Positions 1-9,899 are shown, counted from the stretch's first letter. The stretch: 64,000 nucleotides of DNA from Incurvaria masculella (GCA_946894095.1 OX335645.2:14841001-14905000); one strand, 5' to 3'. Program-made: numbers and translations. The notes: generated from the letters alone by a model not told the origin.

Positions 1-466
1 CAACTACTCGTCCGTCAAATGTGGGAGGGTACTTTAATTCAATGTCACCAAAGAACTGCTTCCAGAAATAAACATAAGAGGCGGTGAACTTGCTATTGAT
101 GGTAGTCAATATTTTAGCAGACCTCCGGTTGTACCACGTCGTATGCTTCTTCAAGACGAAGGAATACTCGTCACTCTGTCCATATGCGAGCAGTACATCG
201 TTGAACTCTTCTAGCACGCTTAGCGCCGCGCGGTTCATTAGACGCAAGGCTTTCTCGTCGTTGGGTTTGCTAAAGTCGTGTTTGTCGGCGAATTTGTGAA
301 AGTTCTTGCCGTCGAGCCGCACCACGAGCCAAGTGTTAGGAAGCAATCGGTCGTCCAGCTCAAACGCCTTAACGTATTCGAATATACTGTTCGCCATGCT
401 CTTACAAGCTGTTCTGGGTCTGAAGTATGAAGCTCCTTTCAATTGATGGAATAGTTGTCTATTCAT
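1..466 (-). CDS. THG1L: tRNA-His guanylyltransferase (THG1L), 5' exon, runs off the left edge
   Basis: The protein adds the extra G at position -1 of tRNA-His by 3'-5' polymerisation, which histidyl-tRNA synthetase needs. The minus strand is open from 466 to base 1 (155 codons plus one base). Counting from the internal ATG at 397, the N-terminus begins MANSIFEYV, then RLDGKNFHKF places Asp29-Gly30 and GQSDEYSF places Asp76-Glu77, exactly where the family keeps its two-metal catalytic residues. The segment ends in FDGRVV, also family-typical. An in-frame upstream ATG at 466 adds 23 mostly basic or neutral residues (MNRQLFHQLKGAS...) after an in-frame stop; vertebrate THG1L has a similar N-terminal extension. 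The two starts could give mitochondrial and cytosolic forms (inference). Codon use is GC-richer than the flanks. Identity is very secure; the choice of start and the missing 3' part are not. Confidence 0.93.
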   Translation of the reverse strand, partial: MNRQLFHQLKGASYFRPRTACKSMANSIFEYVKAFELDDRLLPNTWLVVRLDGKNFHKFADKHDFSKPNDEKALRLMNRAALSVLEEFNDVLLAYGQSDEYSFVLKKHTTWYNRRSAKILTTINSKFTASYVYFWKQFFGDIELKYPPTFDGRVV

Positions 467-1034
467 TACCTTTCATTACTTTTCCGAACTGTTTTGGATA
501 ACCTCCTGTGCTTGCTACCAAAGAACATATAAAGCACAGATTAATATAAAGAATCACAGATTAACCTTATTTGTTTTATTTTTTCCCACCCAAATGTTAC
601 ATTTACTGCGCGTTCCAATTTGAACTGTAATCGATTACACTGCTAAAAGCGTATACAAGTGTCCCGAATCACATTGCACACTCAAAGTATTAAGCATTAC
701 AAACGATTCGGTCCGTTTGTGTACGCGCCTTCGGAAACAAAGCAACAAACATGGAAGAAATGACTTTAATTGTAGTAGTTCAACGGTTTGTGAAAAAAAC
801 CAGGTGGAAAGACGATAGACTACTCTTTAGAAACGTCAAAAAGTGACGTTGACAGTTCCGCCCACAGTGCCCTAACCCCAACGCGTGAGCACTTTAGACG
901 ACATTGCATGACGTAGTGCTAATTTCAAATCATTCACGGGACGCCATTTTGAGGGCTATAAGCGCGAATCAGACCAGTTTTGAGAGTGCTTTTCGTAACG
1001 ATGGTTCAAATCGGACCGCGACGCCGTAGACAAA
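467..1034. other. THG1L upstream flank, no feature recognised
   Basis: AT-rich stretch that should hold the 5' UTR and promoter of THG1L on the minus strand. I see no clear TATA box, reading frame or repeat family here. Confidence 0.4.
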
Positions 1035-1640
1035 CTTTCTGTTTCCATGGCCTTTAGTGCATAGCGAATCGGTCAATGATAATAAATTGCAAGTTTTTGT
1101 GTCGGCGCATAATTTCTTTAGCAGAAATCAATGCTTGGTATATCGCATATACTTCACATGTAAATATGGTAGCCTCATTTGGTGGAACGAAACTTTTACC
1201 TAGCTTAATCTGAGGATTATAATAATCTGAGGATTATAAAAGGCTTTTCAAAAGTTTTGGAACCATCAGTGAATATTCTGTAATGCGATTTTTTTTATTT
1301 CGTTGCATATTGGTAGTATATGTGGTGTTAAAATTTGTATTTCAATACAATTCGACTGACAGTCGTTTCGTCTGAAATCTATACACCGGAAATAGAGACA
1401 AATTTGAGATCTCTTTCTGACATGCTGACGTCAACCATAGAGTAAAAGGGACTTAGAAATTCCTTCTCTTTCCAGTGTATACATTTGATAAATAACGACT
1501 GTACTTCTATATAAGTTTTTGGATTTACTTTTAAGTCTTATTATATGTTCTCTTTTGAAGACTACACACTCATCGATAAATCTTTCAAAATCAGTGTTGG
1601 CAAAACATTTCATTGCATATTTTTAAGTTGAATCATTCCA
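1035..1640 (-). pseudogene. Degenerate LINE fragment with RNase H domain
   Basis: Read on the minus strand, this contains broken RNase H motifs of a non-LTR retrotransposon: an IFTDGSK block near 1270, a block reading NEATIFTCEVYAIYQAL near 1150-1180, and IIIDRFAM near 1070, where the usual Ser after the third Asp is Arg. An open piece at 1431-1613 would be the region just before RNase H. Frame changes and stops show it is dead. Clades carrying RNase H (R1/I/Jockey group) fit, but I cannot say which. Confidence 0.65.
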
Positions 1641-1734
1641 ATTTTAGTGGTCAGACTGAGTTCTCACCTAAATTGTCATTTACGGAACTTCGAAGTTACG
1701 TAAAAACGTCAAAACCCATATTTTTTTAATGTTA

Positions 1735-1930
1735 AGCGCGGAAAATAGCGCACACCAGGATCTCACAAAAAAGGCTCCCGACGACGGCGCCTATGGGCTT
1801 TCGGACTTTCACAGGGGCTGCCAGGTGCTTCTTCACACCATGTTTGAAGGACCCCAGGTTGTACTTTGAGGTAAAAACTTCGGCAGGGAGTCGATTCCAT
1901 AGTTTACCGACCCTATAGATACAATATCTA
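1735..1930 (-). pseudogene. LINE reverse transcriptase C-terminal fragment
   Basis: The minus strand is open without stops over about 60 codons and contains KLWNRLPAEVF, YNLGSFKHGVKKHL and a C-terminal tail, which is the typical end of R1/Jockey-type reverse transcriptase ORFs (a LWN.LP.xVF block followed by .FK..V...L). It sits back to back with the plus-strand LINE fragment at 1939-2400, and both interrupt the foldback MITE. Confidence 0.65.
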
Positions 1931-1938
1931 GAGGATCG

Positions 1939-2400
1939 GTGGGTTCTTATTTTGGGAATGTCGACAGTGTATGGGTTAATATAGATCTGAACGAGGACTT
2001 ACTGAATAAGCTTGATCGCCTTCTCAACTACTGCATTCGTTTTATTTACGGACTTCGTAAGTATGACCACATTTCCGCACACCGTGATCGGCTTCAGTGG
2101 CTCAACATCCGTCTTCGAAGGCAATCGCATGTCCTCGCTATCTTATATACTGTCCTTAACAACCCACGTGCTCCCATTTACCTAAGGGATAGTTTTAATT
2201 TCTTATCATCCCATGGCCTACCTCTCAGGTCAATTGACCACTTACTTCTTCTGATACCGTCGCACAGTAGTACTTCTTTTAGCGACTCTTTTAAAGTTAA
2301 TGCGGCCCGCCTTTGGAATAAATTACCTCTTGATATCAGGAGCTCTGCTTCTCTTGAAATCTTCAAAAAACGATTAAAATTATATTTCCTCTCTAAATGA
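1939..2400 (+). pseudogene. CR1-like LINE reverse transcriptase C-terminal fragment
   Basis: Open 153-codon frame with the post-palm/thumb signature of CR1/Jockey-group reverse transcriptases: LLNYCIRFIYGLRKYDHIS, then RLQWLNIRLRRQSHVLA, then a RLWNKLPLDIR block and FKKRLKLYFLSK at the end. The YADD palm and the endonuclease are absent, so it is a 5'-truncated copy. The stop at 2400 looks like the natural end of the ORF. It has not accumulated stops, so it is fairly young. Confidence 0.75.
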
Positions 2401-2635
2401 GTTACGTTCCGTTGAACTTAAAACAGAATTAATAACTTTAAAAACCTTTCGAACTCCATGTTTTTACTAATATTCTGTGGTTTTACTTCTACAATCTGTC
2501 AAAGTCAAACTCGGTCTTCCGATTTGTATGAAAACGCGGAGTCGGCGTAAATAGCAACGTAAATTCGGAGTTCCGTTAACGCCAATTTAGGTGAGAACTC
2601 AGACTGACCACTCAGTGAAGCGAAGCGGTTATATA

Positions 2636-2737
2636 CTCTTTGCCACTGAGGGCCGGGAGGACTGGAGAAGGATTGGAGAGGCGTATGTCCAGTAGTGGAC
2701 GCAAACACGCTGACTGACTGACTGACTGACTGACTCA
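2636..2737 (+). mobile_element. RTE-type LINE 3' end with TGAC repeats
   Basis: Contains the last codons of an RTE-class reverse transcriptase (GEAYVQ, then a stop in place of Q, then WTQTR) followed directly by a (CTGA)n run from about 2708 to 2737. The same arrangement closes the longer copy at 37209-37885. RTE elements characteristically end in short tandem repeats, so this is a 5'-truncated insertion. Confidence 0.75.
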
Positions 2738-3103
2738 GGTGACAAGTCGGACTAGCTAGGCTCTTTTCAAATATCTTGATAGTATATCAAGCGAAGCGTT
2801 TACTTACATACTCTTTGAGTATCTATCTCAACAATACTATTAGCGACATACATGCAAAACCAAATTAAAAACGCAGTAGAAAACTATAAACAAACAAAAT
2901 CGGAGAGCCACTAGTTGCTGTGCTCGAAGAGATATCGGCCCACCACCTGTGCCAGCACTGGAAGACCGTCTATTTCTCCAACCTCATCTGTGAGTGTATG
3001 GTCTGTGTGGTAAACAAACAGTTCAACAAAATTAGGTTAGGTTTCTCAGCGAGCCTGATATTACGCCTAAAATCGTGTGTTCTTAATATCGCATATTGAC
3101 CTC

Positions 3104-3215
3104 ATGGCAAATATCCTAAAACCTGAGTTAGTTTGGATAGAGGGTAGATGTTATAGGGTCAACGATGTAAATGGCGATTTATCCGCCTTTCAGGAGCACG
3201 ACCTTTACGAAAATG
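3104..3215 (+). CDS. ASCC1: ASCC1 exon 1 (residues 1-37)
   Basis: ATG at 3104 (context CTCATGG) opens MANILKPELVWIEG..., matching the conserved N-terminus of ASCC1 proteins. It ends AATG before donor GTAAGA at 3216, phase 1. The single base left over joins AG of exon 2 to give Glu38. It is too short to stand out as an ORF on its own; the phase match and N-terminal similarity are the evidence. Confidence 0.85.
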
Positions 3216-6200
3216 GTAAGAATTGAATAATTCGAGTATTTTATCCATGCCTGACAAAGTAATATTATTATCTTTGTTCAAATTCTAAATAGTAATTTGC
3301 TGAGCTGTAACCTAAGTACCTACATCAAAGAAGTTGATTTATATGTATTTAATGCATATTTAATGGATACAGCATTACCGTTTTCATTAATTTTAGGTTT
3401 TCCAACGACATCTACCTACATTGTAATTACATTTTGAAAATATTCAGGAACAGTTTTTGGTTAGGATATTTGTCGGAAGTTTTGAACCCGCAACCTTTGG
3501 ATTGTGTCGCTCTATTGCGCTCTCCCGACAATTTTTTTAGCCAACGAATTGATTGATTATCTTCTAATTGCCAGAATGCTCTCTTTATCTTCTACTAGAT
3601 AGTGCTGGTTTCACATATTGATACATTAATATACATAAAACTAGCAGCCCGTCCCGGCTTTGCACGGGCATAATATAATTGAAAAAATATTATTTTGACA
3701 CAATGATACACAAATAAACCCCTTATTATGTAGAGTTCCTAAAAAAAGAGCATATACCTACATTGAAATATTCTAAATAAAATTACAATAACAAATTTTG
3801 TAATTATTTTTTTGTTGTATTTTTTTATCCTTTTTTTGTATTTTTTACTTTTATGTATTTTTCATGCTATTAATTATTTTAAAAAGGTCATAACCACAAA
3901 ACAAAGCCATTAAATAAATAATTTATTGAGTTAAAGCCAGGGAGTAAACATTATTTGATGTTGTTTTATTTTTCACTAAATAATTAGCTTAACTGTTATT
4001 ATGATACTTTTGAGATTACCGCGGTCGTTACACATGTTTGAAAAATGGTACGGCTTTTGAGAATGTCTTTGGAGAATGTATCTTCTTGCCGCGTGAAAAG
4101 CCGTAACATTTTTCAAACATGTTTAACTGTTATTAGCTACCTACAACTACTACTGTAACCTGCAACTAAAAAGTATTTAATCGAAAATCATAAAAACTAT
4201 TTAAGTCACTTATTTATTAGGATAACTAAATGTACAACATATATTAATGAGTCTAGTTCTGAAAAGAACTTTTTGAATGCGTTTAGTTACCTACTAAACT
4301 AATTATCATCAAGCGACAAAATATTATCAAGCGACAATTTCTTAAATTCCGCACACGGCTGCTGCGTAGGGAGCCGACTGACTCCCCTCCCGTACCTCTG
4401 AGTGACGCCTACAAACTCTAAAATGCATAGTTTGCCGAGAGGAGTTTTTTCTAATTTTTAAACTCATATCTTTCGAATGAAATGTCGAAATCGAATAATT
4501 CAAAAAGTAATATAAAGGTATTGAAACAGTCTTAAATAATAATTTATGGATTCATATCTAGGTACAAATAAAGAGCCTTTTCTAGCGGCGGTATTTAAAT
4601 TTTTATTTTAAAATAAATACACACTTATTGTGACATAACTATAATAGCCAGATGTATGCTGTCGCGACATTTTTTGTAGATAATAATTTGTTCTATAAAA
4701 TTGTACTACATCATTTTGTTCTATCGTTAATAGTTTTCGCAGCGCACGCGATGTAAGGAACATTCTTGGTAATTTTTTTGCACCTTGGGTTACGTTATCG
4801 GAGTTTTGGTAAGGATCCCTAATTTTTTAAAGATAAAACATAGTCTATGTCCCTCGGATAGACTGTAGCTTTCCAACAGTGAAATAATTTTCCAAATCCG
4901 TTCAGTAGTTTCAGAGCCTATTCGGTTCAAATACACAAACAATCAAACCTTTCCTCTTTATATAATAGTATAGATAGAGTATAGATTAGAGAGCTCCGAT
5001 AATAAACGCGTCCGATCGCTGCTAAATTCAAAGTGCTAGAACCGCGGCCTCCGACGCACTATTTATAGGCACGCTCCCACCGCCCCGGCCGGCCGGTACT
5101 GCCGCAAACCTACGTCCCGCAATTTTTAAATCTGTAATATCTTCGAAAATATTCATTTAAATCATATTCTGTAAATGGCCATATAAATCTATATTAAATC
5201 AACAATGTATTTAAGGTATTTAATTGGATAAGGATTAATGCTGTATTGGTTAAAATCGCCTCGAAAATTAGCCATTATTTGTCGTAAAAAGTTAATGACA
5301 AAAAAATGTTATTGTGGTATATCCATAAGAGATAGACATATACCATCGCGGAGTTTTCTGTAGACTTTTTCAATGTGTACAATACTTAGTACATTATTTC
5401 GATAAATCGTAGGATTCAGCCTGCGTTTGCAATGTAAGCGGAAAAAATGTAATTTATTACGACATCACATTGGAAACCTCAAAAATAACAGTATTTCTCC
5501 ACTATTTAATGGATGTTATTATACATATAAACCTTCCTCTTTAATCACTCTATCTATTAAAAAAAACCGCATCAAAATCCGTTGCGTAGTTTTAAAGATT
5601 TAAGCGCACATGGGGATATAGTGATATAGGGACAGAGAAAGCGACTTTGTTTTATACTATGTAGTGATAATCGAAAGTTAAAATCTGGGCTGATTTTAGT
5701 GTCCAATATCGAAATCGTTTTTTTTTTTATTTGTATGTATTGTAAATATAAGGTGATTAATGTACTCGGAAAATGTGAAGTATAAAAAAAAACCTATGTT
5801 AAAAATATATCTATTCATACTCTCCCAGATGTGGTTGGTCACCAGGGGAAAATTTTAATTGACTAAACCATAAAGTGTAAAAGTAAAGGTTGCACTAAAA
5901 TAAAAAAAATTTTTTTTTAAAATTATTATGTGAGTAAAGGCATAAAGTTAAGTGAATAAAGGCTATAGTAATAATACATTTGAGAAGGGACGTAAATTAT
6001 TGCTTTCAGAGACAACATTTGATGTTATGGATGATGCCGGAGATGATGACTTTGAGGTTTCATCTCTTGATAATGGAAGATATAGTACCCAGTTCCATGT
6101 ATCACAGTGAGTTAAATTCCATCTTTTTCAATTTGAATCCTTTTTTTCATAAAAAGCAAAAATGCTGTGGGTTTTTCTGAAACTTCGGTTAATATCTGTT

Positions 6201-9200
6201 ATTAGATTTCAAAACGTTATCATGTATGTTGCATTTGTATTACTTGGCAAAATCTTTTTGTTTCTTTTTTCAGACATTTTTTAGGGTCCGTGATTGGCAA
6301 AAAAGCAGCAATCAAACGAAAAATCGAAAATGATACGAGGACAGAGATAAGGATACCCAAACCGGGTCAAAATGGAGACATTGTTGTCCTAGGTGCCAGT
6401 GCCACTGTATGTAAATGCATTAAATTCTTGAGTTCTTGAGTCCAGTTGATTGTTTTAGGGATAATCTATTGCAGAGCCCTAAGGTAAATAAAAAATAAAG
6501 TAATAAAGTATGATTAAACACGTCACTTTGTGTTGAACACTGATTAACTGAGCCGTCACTTCGTGCAACCGGGGCTTAGTGTGAATTGTCAATTAAATTT
6601 GTATTTATGCCAAACCGATGACTAGCGTTTTCAAATGTATAGAGAATTAAAGAGCGCGTGAGCGTTGAGTGAACTAACGGCCGTAAATACGTCAAAGTGG
6701 CCGTTTACGCTGACGCCACATTTTTGAACAAATCAGTCGTCCGAGTTTGACGTTTTAAAGTAAGTTCGAAGTCCTGTAAACGCCAATTTAGGTGATAAGT
6801 CAGCGAATGGACTGTGGCGGTCTGACACACGGTCATCCGACAACTCGATTGCGGGTTTTTTGTTTGGATGGGTAGCAAATGCGAAGCTATTAAAATTAAA
6901 CATCTTATTTTATTTACAGAATGTAAAAACTGCAAGACGAAGAATAAACATGGTAGTCATGTCAACCCGCAGCAAGCAAAGACCAACACATTTCATATCA
7001 ATACCGATGAATTCTCCACCTATTGTCGCTAGTTTCAACAAATTTAAGGTGCCCACGTAACATTTTATGCTTCCTAAATACAAACATGTGATAATTGAAT
7101 GTATTTAAATCAAATCAACTTAACCAATTTAATTGTGTTGTACAATAAAAAAATATTATATCATTTTAGCAAACCAGATTAACTTGCCGCATGAACAGGC
7201 AAGTGAGTGATTAGATCTTAGGTTTAGTTCCATTTAGTTCTATGCTAACTGGTAACTTTCAGTTAATCTGAGCAGATATCACGGCGTTTGACAGAAATGC
7301 CACTAAACATCAGATTTAATCACTCACTTGCCTGTTCACCCGGTGAGTTAATTTAATATGGTGACCCACGTTAGGGCCTCCTGTATAGCAACTAGTTCCA
7401 TAATATCTATTATTCTATCTCTAAATTGAGAAATATTTATGTTTTCAGGAGGAGATTTTGGAGGAGCAGTGTGACCGAGGCCTCGATGGAACAATGTTCA
7501 TTGAGGCCCCAAAGCTGCACCTCACGCTGTGCATGCTATGCCTCATGGACGACCAGGAGAGGCTAGTCGCTTCCAAACTGCTCGAGGAAGCCCGCGACAA
7601 AATAATAATGTCAGTTGGAAGTTATTGACGTTTGCTGTGGTTTTTCTTTGTTTTGCTTTTCTGTTACCAATCCCAGCACTAATGTTAACAATACTGGATC
7701 TCGTTTTTAGACTCGAAGAGACCCTGGAAAAAGTTTTCGGATGGGATCTCCAGAATCACATCGAGTTGAACGGTAGCAAGAAAAAGACAGGCGTGTGTAT
7801 TTAGTACTAAGACGACACAGTTCAATGCAGCTCTAACTTTCCAGGGCACCATTTTGCCTGTTGACAATCACACAGGGATACTTGGTGACGACCTGACGCA
7901 TGAAACTTTGGAACCCCATGTCTAACCTACCGCCACTACCTACGAATACATCCCTATTGAACTTCTCAAACACCCAAAGGTCGGCTGGAAGAAATCTCTT
8001 TGAGGGATAAGCCCGCCTTTGCGCCCCACTTATGTTGTTATTGCACTATACTTTCTTTTGTAAATTGTTTTTTGTGGCGTATTAAAGAATTTTCAATCAA
8101 TCAATCAATCTAAGATAAAGCTAACCTAGCCTAACAAAAATTCCCATTCCTCAACATGGTGCATCAGTATTTAACATCGGACCACCAACTGCTGTTCTGT
8201 AAGGCGCACATAAGGCCTTGCGGTTCGCCTCAGTACCTGCTTGGCTCTTTGAACTCGATACAGCTTTATACGATACAGCGATCCGTGCCTTGCTTCTCGC
8301 CAACGACCCCGAGGTATCCCAGAATTGAGAGACCTCCAACTAAGTAGGGATATAGGGTTTTCAATGTTTTAACTTCTGAACCACGGAAATGCTCTTCGTA
8401 CATGCTGAACGCCACCCCTCTCTCCCCTTTTTACAATTGCGCAACAGGCATATTTTACTATAAAAATTCCAAAAGAATCTTAATTCAGCCGGAGTAATTT
8501 GGCATTCAATGGAGCTGAATGTACCACGAGGTACTGCAAAATCTCCTGATGACCTCCGGCTTGATTAGACCTCAAAAATCTATACTTACATACTATATTT
8601 ATAAATGCAAAACATGATTAAAATTAATTTAAAATTAATAAAATAGACACCCGCCCAAAAGACATTATTCTGACCGAATCCGAGTACCACAGCCAGCATG
8701 TTTCCATTTGCAGACCCGCGCTGCAGGGGCAGCCGCTCCGGATAGCAGTGCGTGGCGTGTCCTACATGAATGACGAGCCACACGAATCGAGGGTGCTGTA
8801 CGGTGGAGTGCAGGAGACGACGCAGCCCCCTCGTCTGCAGCAGCTGGCCGATGACATCATGGAACATTTCATTAGCTCAGGTCATCATAGTTTATTGTGA
8901 TAACATGTATAGTCTATTCTGACAAATAGTCGCAAGAAAAAAGAGAATGCCATAACATCCGTTTACAGGCCCAGGATAAATATTTTTTGTGTCACAATGA
9001 TTTTCTGCAGAAACGATAGATTTTATTTATTACTTCGCTAACAATTCGTTTTATTGATGTGGCTTTTTGTAGTATATTTTTCAAAATTATTTCCTTTGGA
9101 CTTACTGAATACCAAAACTAGTGTAAAACTGACAATGTCAAATAGTCGTCGTAGAAAAAAAATAATTTTGTGTCCATCAGCGGACAGTGTTCTTGAGATT

Positions 9201-9899
9201 CTAACAAGAGCGCTTTTTTCGAATGGTGCATTTAAAGACTCTCTTAATTGGATAATGCTGGAGCGTTTGAAGCGCTGCAAAATTGTTGTGTTGCCAGATA
9301 GCATATTGATATTATTCTTCAACTCAATGCTGCACAAAATAGTACACATAATAAATTGTGATATTAATGTTCTAAACATCTCCTGATTTCAATCCATAGT
9401 ATTAATCACATTTCATTGTGTCACCAACATATTTTACATAGGTGAGCCATAATCTGGCTAAACATTATTACTGATGGCATGTTTAGTGTGGATAAAATTA
9501 CCTTATTACGTAATACGCTATGAAAAATCTAAAAAAATTTTTTGTTTCCAGATATTTTCCCACAGTAGGTTTCTCAATTAAATATTATCTTAAGTAACCA
9601 TGAATTGTCATTGCAATTTCTATCCAGGTTTCTCCCAGCGCGAGTTTGGTCGCGACAGCGTGAAGTTACACGTGACCCTCATCAACGCCAAGTACGGGAA
9701 GGGCGCGGGCGACGGTGGCGACAACGCGGTGCCGCGCCGCAACTTCGACGCGTCGCGCATACTCGAGCGATACGCGCAGCTCGAGTTTGGCGAACAGACG
9801 GTGACGGAGGTACACTTGTCTCAGCGGCACGCGGTCGGTGCCGATGGCTACTACCAGCCTACCTGCGTTGTTACATGCAATCCACCTGCTCTTGCATGA
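3104..9899 (+). CDS. ASCC1: Activating signal cointegrator 1 complex subunit 1 (ASCC1), complete seven-exon gene
   Basis: ASCC1 is the RNA-binding/2H-phosphoesterase-like subunit of the ASC-1 complex, which works with ASCC2 and the helicase ASCC3 in alkylation-damage repair and transcription (family knowledge). Exons: 3104-3215, 6010-6106, 6274-6406, 6920-7048, 7449-7609, 8714-8880, 9628-9899. All intron phases agree, giving 1071 nt and 356 residues, close to the usual family length. The N-terminus MANILKPELVWIEGRCYR matches the conserved ASCC1 start. Residues about 65-115 form the KH domain (VIGKKA...KIE...IPKPGQNGDI); the GxxG loop reads GKKA, lacking the second Gly. Residues about 130-356 form the AKAP7-like 2H domain with both H-x-T motifs: KLHLTL (His181) and KLHVTL (His281). 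VSYMNDEP is also family-typical. Introns 1, 3, 4 and 5 hold transposon insertions. It is divergent from THG1L. Confidence 0.93.
3642..4974 (-). mobile_element. Non-autonomous Helitron in ASCC1 intron 1
   Basis: Read on the minus strand, it starts TCTATACTATTATATAAAGA at 4974 and ends with a GC hairpin (CCCGTGCAAAGCCGGG) a few bases before CTAG at 3645-3642, followed by T. That is the Helitron signature (5' TC, 3' hairpin plus CTRR, insertion between A and T). There is no reading frame for Rep/helicase. Another dispersed repeat lies inside it at 4010-4125. Confidence 0.75.
4010..4125. repeat. Dispersed repeat F copy, internal hairpin
   Basis: Contains ACATGTTTGAAAAATG near the left and CATTTTTCAAACATG at the right, flanking GCCGCGTGAAAAGCCGTAAC. 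The same blocks recur at 30595-30760, 47935-48067 and 60612-60690. The function is unknown; it lies inside the Helitron. Confidence 0.5.
4985..5667 (-). mobile_element. Helitron 5' portion, truncated
   Basis: On the minus strand it begins TCACTACATAGTATAAAACA at 5667, the 5' end of a common lepidopteran non-autonomous Helitron class, and continues through the block that reads on the plus strand as AAAAAAAACCGCATCAAAAT near 5560. No matching 3' CTAG terminus is seen on the left, so it is truncated, perhaps by the adjacent Helitron ending at 4974. Confidence 0.6.
6010..6106 (+). CDS. ASCC1: ASCC1 exon 2 (residues 38-70)
   Basis: Acceptor TTGCTTTCAG at 6000-6009, donor GTGAGT at 6107. Encodes an acidic linker (DVMDDAGDDDFEV) and the start of the KH domain (GRYSTQFHVS). 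Phases 1 and 2. Confidence 0.88.
6274..6406 (+). CDS. ASCC1: ASCC1 exon 3 (KH domain core, residues 70-114)
   Basis: Acceptor with a T-rich tract ending TTTTTTCAG at 6273, donor GTATGT at 6407. Encodes HFLGSVIGKKAAIKRKIEND and IPKPGQNGDIVVLGASAT, the RNA-binding core of the KH fold. Confidence 0.92.
6570..6805. mobile_element. Foldback MITE M2, copy 2 (diverged), ASCC1 intron 3
   Basis: Carries the family blocks GCCAAACCGATGACTAGCGT and, at the right, GTAAACGCCAATTTAGGTGA. Both termini have decayed compared with the 43.2 kb copy. Confidence 0.6.
6920..7048 (+). CDS. ASCC1: ASCC1 exon 4 (KH end and linker, residues 115-157)
   Basis: Acceptor TTTATTTACAG at 6919. Encodes ARRRINMVVMSTRSKQRPTH and ends FNKFK. 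The donor is a poor GTGCCC at 7049, but it is the only one keeping frame with exon 5; the nearby GTAACA would break it. Confidence 0.88.
7177..7354. mobile_element. Palindromic MITE, ASCC1 intron 4
   Basis: The left end (AACAGGCAAGTGAGTGATTA, 7194 on) and the right end (TAATCACTCACTTGCCTGTT near 7317-7336) are inverted copies. Similarity extends outward to AATTAACT(C/T)(A/G)CCG on both sides, giving TIRs of about 40 bp. There is no coding capacity. Confidence 0.65.
7449..7609 (+). CDS. ASCC1: ASCC1 exon 5 (first H-x-T motif, residues 158-211)
   Basis: Acceptor GTTTTCAG at 7448. Encodes EEILEEQCDRGLDGTMF and KLHLTLCML with the first catalytic-type H-x-T. The end is set by phase: donor GTCAGT at 7610 leaves AT, which joins A of exon 6 to make Ile211. 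The donor is weak, so the end could differ by a few bases. Confidence 0.85.
7705..8350 (+). pseudogene. Degenerate LINE fragments, ASCC1 intron 5
   Basis: Broken reverse transcriptase C-terminal pieces in shifting frames: VFGWDLQNHIELNGSKK, then STKTTQFNAALTFQGTILPV, and further on GSPQYLLGSLNSIQ and AIRALLLANDPEVSQN. Between them, 7970-8115 looks like the 3' UTR of another LINE ending in a (TCAA)n run at about 8094-8110, so two insertions are probably stacked. Confidence 0.6.
8714..8880 (+). CDS. ASCC1: ASCC1 exon 6 (residues 211-267)
   Basis: Acceptor TTTGCAG at 8713. Encodes PALQGQPLRIAVRGVSYMND and a helix LQQLADDIMEHFISS, matching the middle of the 2H domain. The donor at 8881 is a non-consensus GTCATC, chosen because G plus GT of exon 7 restores a Gly codon and the conserved S-G-(hydrophobic) junction. 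Confidence 0.87.
9038..9386. other. Overlapping sense and antisense open frames in ASCC1 intron 6, probably chance
   Basis: A 110-codon plus frame (9054-9386) and a 113-codon minus frame (9038-9379) overlap almost completely inside the last intron. Neither shows a recognisable domain, and the composition is that of the AT-rich intron. I do not call a gene. Confidence 0.2.
9628..9899 (+). CDS. ASCC1: ASCC1 exon 7 (second H-x-T motif, C-terminus, residues 267-356)
   Basis: Acceptor TTTCTATCCAG at 9627. Encodes FSQREFGRDSVKLHVTLINA with the second H-x-T, then RRNFDASRILERYAQLEFG and EVHLSQRHAVGADGYY, all at family positions; TGA at 9897-9899. GC content is much higher than in the surrounding introns. 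Confidence 0.92.

Larger units (their letters stand above)
1646..2614. mobile_element. Foldback MITE family M2, copy 1, split by LINE insertions
   Basis: The left terminus (1646-1725: GTGGTCAGACTGAGTTCTCA) and right terminus (2443-2614, ending in AACTCAGACTGACCAC) are inverted repeats of each other and match the ends of the copies near 34.6 and 43.2 kb. The right part also matches the interior of the 43.2 kb copy (an attctgtggttttacttc block). The middle, about 1735-2440, is foreign LINE sequence, so this copy is older than those insertions. Confidence 0.65.

Noticed and set aside
84..299. Plus-strand 71-codon frame at the left edge
   Set aside because: It is antisense to the THG1L exon, whose minus frame carries the catalytic motifs.
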